64,000 bases of DNA from JBFLYZ01 sp040756415 (GTDB lineage: Bacteria; Bacteroidota; Bacteroidia; JADZBD01): positions 19,124-83,123 of the forward strand of contig JBFLYZ010000008.1 in assembly GCA_040756415.1 (NCBI GenBank), read 5' to 3'. The notes below the pieces were generated by a model, which ran no database searches, was not told where the DNA came from, and saw only the letters and a program-made list of their open reading frames with translations. The position numbers were made by a program, and so were the translations under genes. Below are positions 41,508 through 50,600 of the stretch, one piece after another; within the stretch, counting starts at the first letter, position 1; the number at the start of each line of letters is the position of its first letter.

Positions 41508-42221
41508 CTATTTTACTTTTTTGAGGTCCTCGGGGCTGTCGATGGAAAAGGTTTCCAGGCTGGTGAGGTTAATACGGATGGAATACCCGTTCTCCAGCCA
41601 GCGCAACTGCTCGAGCGATTCGGCCAGCTCGAGCGGGGTGGGTTTGAGGCGGGTAAGGCGCTGCAGCACGTCTGCGCGGTAGGCGTAAATGCCGATATGC
41701 TTGTGATAGGTAACGCGCGATGCGGTGCGGTTGAAAGGGATGGGCAAACGGCTGAAATAGATGGCTTTCCTGTTCTTATCAAAGATCACTTTGATGGTAT
41801 TGGGGCTGTGCAGCTCCTGCACATCGTCCAGCTTTTTTGCCAAGGTAGCGATCTGCACCTTTTTATCGCTGAAGCATTCTGCCACCTTGTCGATCTGCCG
41901 GGGGTCAATGAAAGGCTCATCGCCTTGTATATTGATGACCACGGCCGGCTTAATTGTTTTGATCTTCCTGGCCGCCTCGGCACAGCGATCGGTGCCGCAG
42001 GGATGCCGGGAGGAGGTCATCATCACTGTTCCGCCAAACGAACGCACGTGGTCGTAAATACGCTGATCGTCCGTGGCCACGGTTACTTCGTCAAGGCTTT
42101 TTGCTTTCATGGCCTGCTCATATACGCGCTGTATCATGGTCTTGCCTTTGATCAGGACGAGCGGCTTACCCGGGAAGCGGGTAGAAGCGTAGCGGGCGGG
42201 GATGACTCCCAGAATTTTCAT
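41508..42221 (-). CDS. kdsB: 3-deoxy-manno-octulosonate cytidylyltransferase
   Basis: Activates Kdo to CMP-Kdo for lipid A glycosylation, an essential step of LPS synthesis. At 237 residues it has the normal length. The nucleotide-binding N-terminus reads GVIPARYASTRFPGKPL, followed by EVTVATDDQRIYDHV and VVINIQGDEPFIDPRQID with the metal-binding Asp. RTASRVTYHKHIGIYAYRADVL is the family Kdo-site segment. It shares strand and orientation with the HU/SPOR gene downstream (80 bases apart). A TAATTTTG element ends five bases before its ATG. Confidence 0.96.
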   Translation of the reverse strand: MKILGVIPARYASTRFPGKPLVLIKGKTMIQRVYEQAMKAKSLDEVTVATDDQRIYDHVRSFGGTVMMTSSRHPCGTDRCAEAARKIKTIKPAVVINIQGDEPFIDPRQIDKVAECFSDKKVQIATLAKKLDDVQELHSPNTIKVIFDKNRKAIYFSRLPIPFNRTASRVTYHKHIGIYAYRADVLQRLTRLKPTPLELAESLEQLRWLENGYSIRINLTSLETFSIDSPEDLKKVK

Positions 42222-42226
42222 GAGGC

Positions 42227-42234
42227 CAAAATTA
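42227..42234 (-). promoter_or_regulatory. -7 element TAATTTTG of kdsB
   Basis: Minus-strand TAATTTTG, then GCCTC and the ATG at 42221. No standard -33 TTG. The spacing implies a leaderless kdsB mRNA. Confidence 0.5.
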
Positions 42235-42250
42235 CATTAATCTTCCATAG

Positions 42251-42276
42251 CCCTGCCTGTTCGCGAACAGGCAGGG
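42251..42276. repeat. 26-bp perfect palindrome
   Basis: The half-arm CCCTGCCTGTTCG is followed directly by its exact reverse complement, then by CGGGGG. It lies between kdsB and the TPR-SpoIIE gene, has no T-tract on the minus strand, and resembles the palindromes at 24874-24893 and 29407-29428. Confidence 0.7.
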
Positions 42277-42366
42277 CGGGGGCTTTTATCCGCCCGAAAG
42301 ATCATAAAACCGCTGGGCATAGGGATGGCCGAATTAGACTTGAAGAATGCATATCATAGCGAATGT

Positions 42367-44487
42367 TCAGAATCGCGCCCCCATCACGCATACGTCATCG
42401 ATCTGTTCCAGCCTGCCTTTCCAGCTTTCGAATGTTGCTTCCAGGCTCTGCTTTTGCTCGCGAAGCGGCAGAGCGGCAATGGAAGCCAGGCTTTCGCGGA
42501 GCCGCCTGCTCTTGAACTTTTTACCGTCCTCTCCACCGAATTGATCGGCATAACCGTCAGAAAAGACATATACGCAATCGCCAGGCTTGAGCTGCACCTC
42601 GCGGTGCGAGAAGAGCTTCAGCTCTCCTTCCGTGAAATGGCCAACAGGCTGCTTATCGCCTTGTATTTCCAGCACTTCCCTGCTTTCTTTCCCAACGATC
42701 CAGACGGGATTATAAGCTCCGGCAAACTCCAGCAGCAGGGTTTTCCTGTCAATAGCGCACAGGGCGATGTCCATGCCGTCACGAACTTTCGCGTCAGGGC
42801 GCTGTTTCAGTATACGGGAGAGTTTCTTGTTCATGGCATTCAGGATCAGTGCGGGCCGGTCTATGCCCTGCTCCAGAAGGGCTTCGTTCAGCAGGTTATG
42901 GGCCACTATGCTCATGAATGCGCCCGGCACCCCGTGGCCGGTACAATCTACAGCAGCGAAAAAAACCTTATTGCCCCATTGCTCCACCCAATACAGGTCA
43001 CCGCTTACAATGTCTTTTGGCTTATACAACACAAAACAATCGGGCAGCAGGGCGCGTATGCTCTCTTCCGAAGGCAGGATGGCGTCCTGGATTCGTTTGG
43101 CGTAGCGAATGCTGTCAGTGATATCCTTGTTCTTTTCATCTACGATCAGTTTTTGTTTTTCAATGATGGCCTTCTGGCGTTGCGTAATGCGGAATCGCTT
43201 GAAAAGCAGAAAAGAGAAGCCCGACAGCAGGCATAATCCCCCAATGACCGAATAGATGACCAGTTTTTGTTTTTCTGATTCGGCCCGATGGGCCAGGTCT
43301 TTTTTTTCCTGCGCAGCTCTTGCCTCGGCCTCTTTCATTTCGTATTCATGCCTGATCTGCTGCCTGATTGCCGATTTGCGGCTCTGTTCATTGCTCATGC
43401 TGTCGCGCATCAGTATATACAGATCGTACATTTCTAGGGCCTGTTTGTGTTTTCCCCATCCAGTATAGATGTTCTTAAGCGTTTCGGCCGCATTCCGTAT
43501 CCACTCGGGGTTCTTCACCTCGCGCGCCACCTTCAGGCCTTTCAGGCTGTAGCTTTCGCCAAGTGCATAACGGCCCAATTTCCCGTAACAACTGCCGATG
43601 TTGTTCAGCATAATGGCGATAAAGCTCTTTTCCCTGACCGCCTCGGCCAGCTCATACGCTTTCCTGTAATATTCGAGCGCCTTCTCCACCGAATCCTGGA
43701 GGCTATACACATTACCCATGTTGTTCCATACCTGCGCGATGCCCCGCTTGTTGCCCGTTTCCTCGTGCAGCTTCATGCATTGGGTGTAAAGATCGAGCGC
43801 ATCACTGTATTTTTTTTGCTTTTTATAAATAGTCGCAATGTTGTTCAGCGCGGTAGCCATGTTTCTTTTGTTCTTCTGTCGTGCGCTGATCTCCAGGTGC
43901 TGGCGATAATTCATGAGGGCCTGGTCCAGTTCGCCATTGTTTTCGAGGATGATACCGATGTTGTTGAGCGTATTGGCGATGCCGGCCGAGTCGTTCAACT
44001 GACGCTTTATCTCCAGGCTCTTTTCGTAATGGTTCAGCGCCTCGGTCACGTTTCCCAGCAGCTTATAGGCGTATCCCATATTGTTAAAGGTGCGGGCCAC
44101 CTGCTTCAGGTCATTTATGGCCATGCTCAGTTCGAGGCTTTGTTTGTACAAAGGGATGCTGTTCTTGCTGTCGCCTTTATAGTCAAGCATGGCACCCAGG
44201 TTGTTGAGCGCCTGCGCTCTTTCGCGGAAGCAGAATGTTTTCAGCGCGCCTGTAGCCCCGGCAAGGTACTTATCCGTGAGCTGCACCACCAGCGAACACA
44301 ACTGTAATGCGCTGTCGACCTCAGAACTGTAAATTTCCTCGCACAGGTCGTTGTAGGCTTTGATCAGCACGGTATCGTGTCCTGCGTCAGCAATGACCCC
44401 GGCCAGCGAATCGGCCTTTGTCCCGGCCCATAACCACCAGGAAGAGCAGAGCAGAAGAATCGGGATGAGTGCAATGGGCCTGTTCAC
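42367..44487 (-). CDS. TPR-containing SpoIIE family protein phosphatase
   Basis: Membrane protein of 706 residues. After a signal/anchor (VNRPIALIPILLLC) about eight to nine TPRs run to residue 375 (TFNNMGYAYKLLGNVTEALNHY, ALNNIATIYKKQKKYSDAL). A transmembrane helix (about 410-432) and a coiled helix lead to a PP2C-like SpoIIE domain (about 465-706). Metal-binding Asp residues are in AAVDCTGHGVPGAFMS, VRDGMDIALC, VFSDGYADQFGG and QIDDVCVMG. Such phosphatases dephosphorylate STAS anti-anti-sigma factors. The start is set at GTG 44487, giving a normal signal sequence and placing a TATATTTG element four bases upstream; the TTG at 44520 would put that element inside the gene. Confidence 0.9.
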   Translation of the reverse strand: MNRPIALIPILLLCSSWWLWAGTKADSLAGVIADAGHDTVLIKAYNDLCEEIYSSEVDSALQLCSLVVQLTDKYLAGATGALKTFCFRERAQALNNLGAMLDYKGDSKNSIPLYKQSLELSMAINDLKQVARTFNNMGYAYKLLGNVTEALNHYEKSLEIKRQLNDSAGIANTLNNIGIILENNGELDQALMNYRQHLEISARQKNKRNMATALNNIATIYKKQKKYSDALDLYTQCMKLHEETGNKRGIAQVWNNMGNVYSLQDSVEKALEYYRKAYELAEAVREKSFIAIMLNNIGSCYGKLGRYALGESYSLKGLKVAREVKNPEWIRNAAETLKNIYTGWGKHKQALEMYDLYILMRDSMSNEQSRKSAIRQQIRHEYEMKEAEARAAQEKKDLAHRAESEKQKLVIYSVIGGLCLLSGFSFLLFKRFRITQRQKAIIEKQKLIVDEKNKDITDSIRYAKRIQDAILPSEESIRALLPDCFVLYKPKDIVSGDLYWVEQWGNKVFFAAVDCTGHGVPGAFMSIVAHNLLNEALLEQGIDRPALILNAMNKKLSRILKQRPDAKVRDGMDIALCAIDRKTLLLEFAGAYNPVWIVGKESREVLEIQGDKQPVGHFTEGELKLFSHREVQLKPGDCVYVFSDGYADQFGGEDGKKFKSRRLRESLASIAALPLREQKQSLEATFESWKGRLEQIDDVCVMGARF

Positions 44488-44491
44488 GGCC

Positions 44492-44499
44492 CAAATATA
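44492..44499 (-). promoter_or_regulatory. -7 element TATATTTG of the TPR-SpoIIE gene
   Basis: Minus-strand TATATTTG, then GGCC and GTG (44487). This element argues for the GTG start over the TTG at 44520. A leaderless mRNA is predicted. Confidence 0.5.
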
Positions 44500-44535
44500 G
44501 TCAGGCCGGCAAATAAACAAGAAGGTCAGTGGTTT

Positions 44536-45861
44536 TTAGTCGAGCTTAAGAAACCGTGCCGGGACGCACTTGCCCTCTGCATCGTAAACGCGCAGAAGGT
44601 AATACCCTTCAGCCAGCGGGCCGATATCGGCTTGCGTGTCTGGAGTACGGAGCAGTATCTTGCCGGTGAGGTCGGCAATCTCGATGCGGGCAATGCCGAA
44701 ATCTGCCCTTACGGTCAGTTGATCGCTGGCCGGCACCGGATATATGCTGATCGTTCCGGGCGCACCGTACAGCTCATTCGTGCCGGCCATGCTTGTAAAT
44801 CCATAAAAGGTCTTCATGTACGAGTTCGAAAAATTATTCTGGTTCCTGAAGCCTACCACGGCATTGGCGTTATTGGGCACGGTATCGGTATAGAAATAAA
44901 AGTGAAAGACCTGCGTATCCAATGGCGCTATGGCGATAGTCACCGTATCGGTAGAGGTGCTGTAGCATACGCTGGCGCACATGGAGCTGGCCCATCCGGG
45001 CGCCATGTTGTTCTGCAGGCGGCCCAGCTTAACGAGCACCGTGCCGGTAGCGCTGGTGTTGATGAGCTCCGCATCCACGGCAAGGGTGGCCCCGGGCTGA
45101 CCGAACGCGGTATCCGAGGAGGTCATATTCAGGATGAACGAGCCATTGTAGTTGGGCGGATTGCAGTTGCCCGGAAGGCCGAGCAGCGAATCGATATCGC
45201 AGATGATGTTATCGGGGTAGCTGTCGTACCATCCGTGCTTGGAGAAGACGATGCCGCTGGTGTCGATCAGGTAGGCGTTGTTGGGCGCTGGCCCGTAATA
45301 CAGCCACCAGTTGTTGCAGGGGCCATCTATGTAAACCGGGGCCTGCAGCGCGGTGTTGTTTTGCAGGTCGTTCACCACCTGCTTGCGCTGGCCGTAGGTG
45401 GCGGGCTGCTGGTACAGGATGCCGGCCGATTGGTTCGCTGACGTAATATTTACATAACCGAAATAGGGGCTGGTGTCGGTAGGGTGCGCTTCAACACAAT
45501 AGATCACGGCTACCGTTACCTGCGATCCGTACGTATTAATCACATTATTGATCGAGCTGATCTTATTGCGGAACACGGGGCAGGTATAGCTTCCAGATAC
45601 AAGCAATACCGGCTTGCCCTGCGACAGGGCATTGCCCAGGTTGAAGGCGTTCCCGCTATAGTCGTAGAGCGTAAAATCGGCAGCGGTATCGCCCGGCTGC
45701 AACCCGCTGCTGTAAAAGCTGCCCAGGTACCATGGAATGGGGCAGATGGAGGTGGAGTCGGCCGGCAGGCTGCCTATGCCTATGCTGGGCAGGAGGACCT
45801 GCGCGGTAAGGGGGAAAGGGGCGGTAGCCAGAAAAAAAAGCGGCAGTAGAATCCTGTTCAT
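44536..45861 (-). CDS. deiodinase-like thioredoxin-fold protein with T9SS sorting domain
   Basis: Exported protein of 441 residues. A signal peptide (about 1-20) precedes a thioredoxin-fold domain (about 50-225) with GDTAADFTLYDYSGNAFNLG, a GKPVLLVSGSYTCPVFRNKI active-site strand and AVIYCVEAHPTD. The pairing of SYTCPVFR with IYCVEAHPTD closely follows the iodothyronine deiodinase family (SCTxPxF and IYxEEAH), with Cys where vertebrate enzymes have selenocysteine. A beta domain (about 235-355) and a T9SS type A sorting domain (about 365-441; ISIYPVPASDQLTVRAD) follow. Its function is probably a thiol-based redox reaction at the cell surface; dehalogenation is not implied. Confidence 0.8.
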   Translation of the reverse strand: MNRILLPLFFLATAPFPLTAQVLLPSIGIGSLPADSTSICPIPWYLGSFYSSGLQPGDTAADFTLYDYSGNAFNLGNALSQGKPVLLVSGSYTCPVFRNKISSINNVINTYGSQVTVAVIYCVEAHPTDTSPYFGYVNITSANQSAGILYQQPATYGQRKQVVNDLQNNTALQAPVYIDGPCNNWWLYYGPAPNNAYLIDTSGIVFSKHGWYDSYPDNIICDIDSLLGLPGNCNPPNYNGSFILNMTSSDTAFGQPGATLAVDAELINTSATGTVLVKLGRLQNNMAPGWASSMCASVCYSTSTDTVTIAIAPLDTQVFHFYFYTDTVPNNANAVVGFRNQNNFSNSYMKTFYGFTSMAGTNELYGAPGTISIYPVPASDQLTVRADFGIARIEIADLTGKILLRTPDTQADIGPLAEGYYLLRVYDAEGKCVPARFLKLD

Positions 45862-45924
45862 GGTTGTGCGATATGGTGTTTGACCGAATAAAAGCCTCAG
45901 CGTTTAACGAAGTTACGAAATTGA

Positions 45925-47373
45925 TCACGATCCGGCAGCAGAAGCCTTGAGCTCAGCGATCTTCTCCTGCAGCCATTCCTTATGAATGGCGGTGGATGGG
46001 GCAAGGCTTTCTTCCAGCTTTCGCAGCTCAATGACATCGGGCCTGATGCGTATCGCGAGCAGTTTCTTTACGCCATTCAGGAATGCCTTTTGGGCCCGCC
46101 TGGCCTCGGCCGAAACGGTATCGGTGTTCTTCAGCGCACGGCCGTAGGCATCCATCAGGTGATAGATGGCCTCATCCTCACCGGTTTCGTAAAACACCTT
46201 CAGCGTCCAGGCCTTGATATTCAGCTCCCTGGTCTGCGAGCCGTTGTGCGACTTGCTGAGATGGCGCAGCGCATCGCGGTAGTTCTTTTGCTCAAAGCAG
46301 AGCTGGGCGGTGCAGTAGCTTAACGTGCTTTCCCTCAGGTGAGGCTGAAGGTAGACCTGGTACCTGCTCATGAAGCCGTCTATCCAATGGGTCTGCCCGC
46401 AAAGGATGCTGTGCACGACAACGTTGGTAAAGAAAATATGGGATATCACACCGTTCTGAAGGTAAATATCGCGATGGAGCAGGGTGCGGTAAATATCGAG
46501 CGCATGAGCGGCAAAGGAGCGGTCACCGCTCGAGATCCGGTCCGAGCAATAATTGCTCATCACGATCAGGAACCCTTTCTGCTCCTCGGGGGCAATGCCG
46601 CTGAAGTTCTTATCGCAGAGGATGGTCTTAAGCCGGAAAAAGTACTCTTTTCCTTTTGTCATCATCATCTTGAGCGAAAGAAAATAAAGGTCGATGGGGA
46701 TTGCCGGCCCGAGCAGTTTTTCCTTGAGGGCAACCAGGGTGGATTCGGCCTTCTCAAAATCGGTACGCTGGTTGAACTTCTGGGCCGTGTTCTCCCAGGA
46801 TGCGTAGGCCGCCAGTACCTCGTACAGGTAAAAAGCGGTGAGAGACCGGATGATGTCCGAGCTGCGGTAATGCCGTATCAACTGCTTGTCGTCACCAAAG
46901 TATTTATGGGTCAGGAAGCTGATCTCGCTCCGGTCCTGTACGAACTTTTCGTAGTGATAATTATCGCTGAAGGAGGTTGCTTCCAGGAGCCGCTTAGCCT
47001 CTTTCAGGCGCATGCTGTAAAGGCGGTGAAGCCCCCTTTTGTCCAGCTCGTCCAGCAGCCTGTTCTTTTTGAAAAGCTCTTTAGGTTCCAGCGAGGCCAT
47101 CACCAGGTATTCCTCGGCCAGCGAAAGGGTCATGGAGGTAAGATCGCGTATGCGCTGTCCGTTGTAGGATCGGCCCGGGAACAGGGCCGCAAATACTTTT
47201 TGCGGCTCCAGGCCGGCATGTTGGTATTTGGGATGGTACTTTTTCAGGTAAGCGGCAAATCTGCGCACGTTCAGGTTCTTGTTAAAGTAGGGCGAGTTCA
47301 CCAGCTCGCAGAACCTGCGTATATCCCTGGCGGAAAAGGTCTTCAGGACCTGTACGAGCTTAGAAGATTGCAT
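45925..47373 (-). CDS. conserved helical protein of unknown function
   Basis: Soluble protein of 482 residues without signal peptide. It is predicted almost wholly helical. The N-terminal block LVQVLKTFSARDIRRFCELVNSPYFNKN recurs in Bacteroidota proteins of this size that have no assigned function; later helices (for example LSYCTAQLCFEQKNYRDALRHLSKS) look TPR-like. No catalytic motif is visible. It lies head to head with a large T9SS adhesin gene, with 249 bases between the starts that contain a direct repeat. A role as cytoplasmic scaffold is a guess only. Confidence 0.7.
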   Translation of the reverse strand: MQSSKLVQVLKTFSARDIRRFCELVNSPYFNKNLNVRRFAAYLKKYHPKYQHAGLEPQKVFAALFPGRSYNGQRIRDLTSMTLSLAEEYLVMASLEPKELFKKNRLLDELDKRGLHRLYSMRLKEAKRLLEATSFSDNYHYEKFVQDRSEISFLTHKYFGDDKQLIRHYRSSDIIRSLTAFYLYEVLAAYASWENTAQKFNQRTDFEKAESTLVALKEKLLGPAIPIDLYFLSLKMMMTKGKEYFFRLKTILCDKNFSGIAPEEQKGFLIVMSNYCSDRISSGDRSFAAHALDIYRTLLHRDIYLQNGVISHIFFTNVVVHSILCGQTHWIDGFMSRYQVYLQPHLRESTLSYCTAQLCFEQKNYRDALRHLSKSHNGSQTRELNIKAWTLKVFYETGEDEAIYHLMDAYGRALKNTDTVSAEARRAQKAFLNGVKKLLAIRIRPDVIELRKLEESLAPSTAIHKEWLQEKIAELKASAAGS

Positions 47374-47417
47374 TTAAAAAATATCCACAAATAATATTGC
47401 TATTGAAAAATATCTGT

Positions 47418-47477
47418 AAATGTAACTTATACAGTATCGGATTGAAAAGACTTAAAAATCATCCACAAATGTAACTT
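47418..47477 (+). repeat. direct repeat AAATGTAACTT in divergent intergenic region
   Basis: AAATGTAACTT occurs at 47418-47428 and 47467-47477, 49 bp apart; ATCCACAAAT occurs near 47383 and again at 47461. These lie in the AT-rich region 47374-47622 between the unknown helical gene and the giant adhesin gene and could be regulator sites. Confidence 0.4.
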
Positions 47478-47622
47478 TTTTTCTTTGCCTTTCTGTTGCC
47501 TTATACCTTCCTTTACCTGGCTGCCCGGCCGTGCTGAAAAAGTTGATAAAAGCCGGTGCCGCCCTGGTGATCTTCACTGTAATTTTTTATAATATTGCGT
47601 TTCGTTAATAACCCCCTGTATC

Positions 47623-50600
47623 ATGAACAAACACATTCTCTTTTTTGCCGGCCTGCTTGGTCTTCTTTTCAGCGTGAACATGAAGGCGCAGACGCCCACC
47701 ATCGGGGCATCCAATATCCAGTTCACTTCCATCGGCACCACTTCGCTGGGACTTACCTGGACAAGAGGCAATGGCCAGTATTGCCTGGTCGTGTGCCGGC
47801 CCAGTACCAGCGGGGCCGCCCTGCCGTCCAACGGCTCCAACTACGCGGCCAGCTCCACCTTCGGCTCGGGCAGCAACCTGGGTTCCAGCAATTACGTGGT
47901 GTATGAGGGAACAGGGGCCTCCATGACCATTTTCGGGCTGACCTCGTATGTTCAGTATACGGTAACGATCTTCGAATTCAATATCGATGGCTTCGGCTTC
48001 GAATGGTATAAGACCAATGTCTATCCCTCGGCCAGCCATTATACCCTTGCGGCTTCGCCTACTACGGCCCCTTCGGGTCTTACGGCATACAGCTTCGGTT
48101 CCAACTACGCTTATTTTTCCTGGACACCGGGCAACGGCACCTATTCCATCCTTGGAATGCGCCAATCCACCGCCCTGTCAGGTTCGCCCGCTGACGGTAC
48201 GGATTACGCCTATTCCGGCTGCCACGGTTCCGGGGGATCCTGGGGCACCGCCTCACCGTATACCTACGATGTTTATGACGGCACCGGCTCGACCGGCATC
48301 TATACCTACTGCCTGAGCCCGCAAACCAACTACGCTGTTTCAGTTTATACCTTCAACGGGCTTTATGGCGGAAATAATTATTATTCCATTCCGGCCTCGG
48401 AGTATTTCACTACGCTCTCCACCGAACCCACTTCTGCCTGCAATTGGCTTTATATTACGGATATTACGGATAACGCGTTTACCATCAACTGGATGAAACC
48501 ATCCGGGTCGGGCTCCAACTCGCTGGTAACCGTAAAGGCCGGCAGCACCAATACCAACCTGCCAAGCGACATGAGCGTGTATACCGCCAACAGCGTCTTC
48601 GGAAGCGGTTCGCAGATCGGTTCCGGTGCCTATGTGGTCTACAATTCGAGCGGGAACTCAGTGCGTGTAACAGGTCTTACCACCGGAACGGTGTATACTG
48701 TTGCCGTGTTCGAATGGAACGGCATTGTAGGCACTTTCAACAATACGCATAATTACCTGACCTCTTCTTACCAGACCCAAACCACGCAGACCAACGATCC
48801 CGAGCCGACCACCATACCTTCAGGTCTTACGCTCACACCTTCGTCCACCTCCGTTACGGCCACCTGGACCAACGGCAACGGCAACAAGCGTATTGCGCTG
48901 GTCAAGCCCACCCGTGTCAGGACCGCCATGGCATTCGATGGCACGAACGATTATGTTTCGGTTCCGTACAATTCCCTTCTGCAACCCCCGAGCTATGTGA
49001 CGGTAGAGGCTTGGGCCTATAAGAGCAACTGGGCTTCCTCGGTAGGCTGGCAAACCATTGCAGGCAACCAGGAGGGCACTGGCGGGTATCAGCTTTTCCT
49101 CTTTAATAACTATGCTTACGGGTACGCTTATCGCAACGGCTCTTCGGGCGCGGTGTACAACGATATTTCCTACCTGACCCCCGGCTGGCATCATTTTGCC
49201 CTGGTGTTCGATGGCCGGTATACCTACCTGTATGTGGACGGGGCGCGTAAGGATGAATACGATTCGGGAGCCAACTACTCCATGCAATACGCCTATGCCA
49301 ACAGTTTCATCATTGGCGCTGATGCGGGTACAGGCACAACGCCTACCGGCAATTATTTCAATGGTTATCTCGATGAGGTACGCGTGTGGAACACGGCCAG
49401 GACCTATTCGGAGATCCGGAGCAATATGTATACCTCCCTTTATGGAAATGAAACGGGCCTGATCGCTGAATGGAAAATGGATGAGGGCTATGCAAGCACT
49501 TCCACGGTGGCAAACAATTCGATCAATTATACCCTGCTGAACGGCACCATGAACAATATGACGACCACGGCCGCCAGTTCGTTTACCGGAACGAGCGGGT
49601 GGATCCTTTCGGGCTCGGGTGTGAACGAACCGGTGGATTTTACGATGTATGGCGCCAATTCGGTATTCATGAACGGGGCGCAAGTGGGCAACCAGTATTA
49701 TGCCGTTTACAACAGCACGGGCACCTCGGTGACCGTTACCGGCCTGACCCCAGGCACTTATTACAATTTCGCGCTCTTTGAGTTCAACTCTACGCTGTAC
49801 AATAATTTCAAGACAGACGATTACCTCACCCAGGATTTCCAGACCATAGCAGCTCCCATACCTACCATTACCTCGTTCTCGCCACTCAATGGCGGGCTGG
49901 GTACGGTGGTAACCATAACCGGTACCAACTTTGACGGGACCACACCATCCAATAATATTGTTTATTTCGGCACCGAGCGGGCCACGGTAGTGGCTTCTAC
50001 GGCTACAACGGTAACGGCTATTGTACCTTATTGTACGAACAATCCACCTATTTCGGTTACGGTGAATTCCCTCACTGCTTACAGCAACAAGCCCTTTGTT
50101 GTCACCTCATCATGCAACTCGGCTATTTCAACAGGCTCGTTCACTGCGGGAACCACTACTGGCGGCAGTTCGCGGCAGGGAACCGCATCGGCCGATATGG
50201 ACCTTGACGGCAAGGCCGACCTGCTGTTCACCGACCCCGGTTTCGGAGCGTTCTACATTACCAAGAATACGAGCACCAACGGTACGCTCACCTGGGGCAC
50301 CACCTCCGGGTGGGCGGTCAGCAACCCGTGCGAGATCGAAGTGGCCGACCTGGACGGGGACAACAAGCTGGACCCAATTATCGTTTCATCGCTCAACGAC
50401 CGTATAACAACCTACCGCAACATCAGCACCAGCTCGTTCAACATGTCGGGCAAGCTGGATTTCGCCACCCTTGCAGGCCCCAGTGATATTTCGGTGGCCG
50501 ATATAGATAAGGACGGCAAGCCGGATATTCTGGTGTCCTATTCATCGGGCACCAGCTTCACGGTATTCCGCAATACCAGCTCTATCGGCTATATCAGTTT

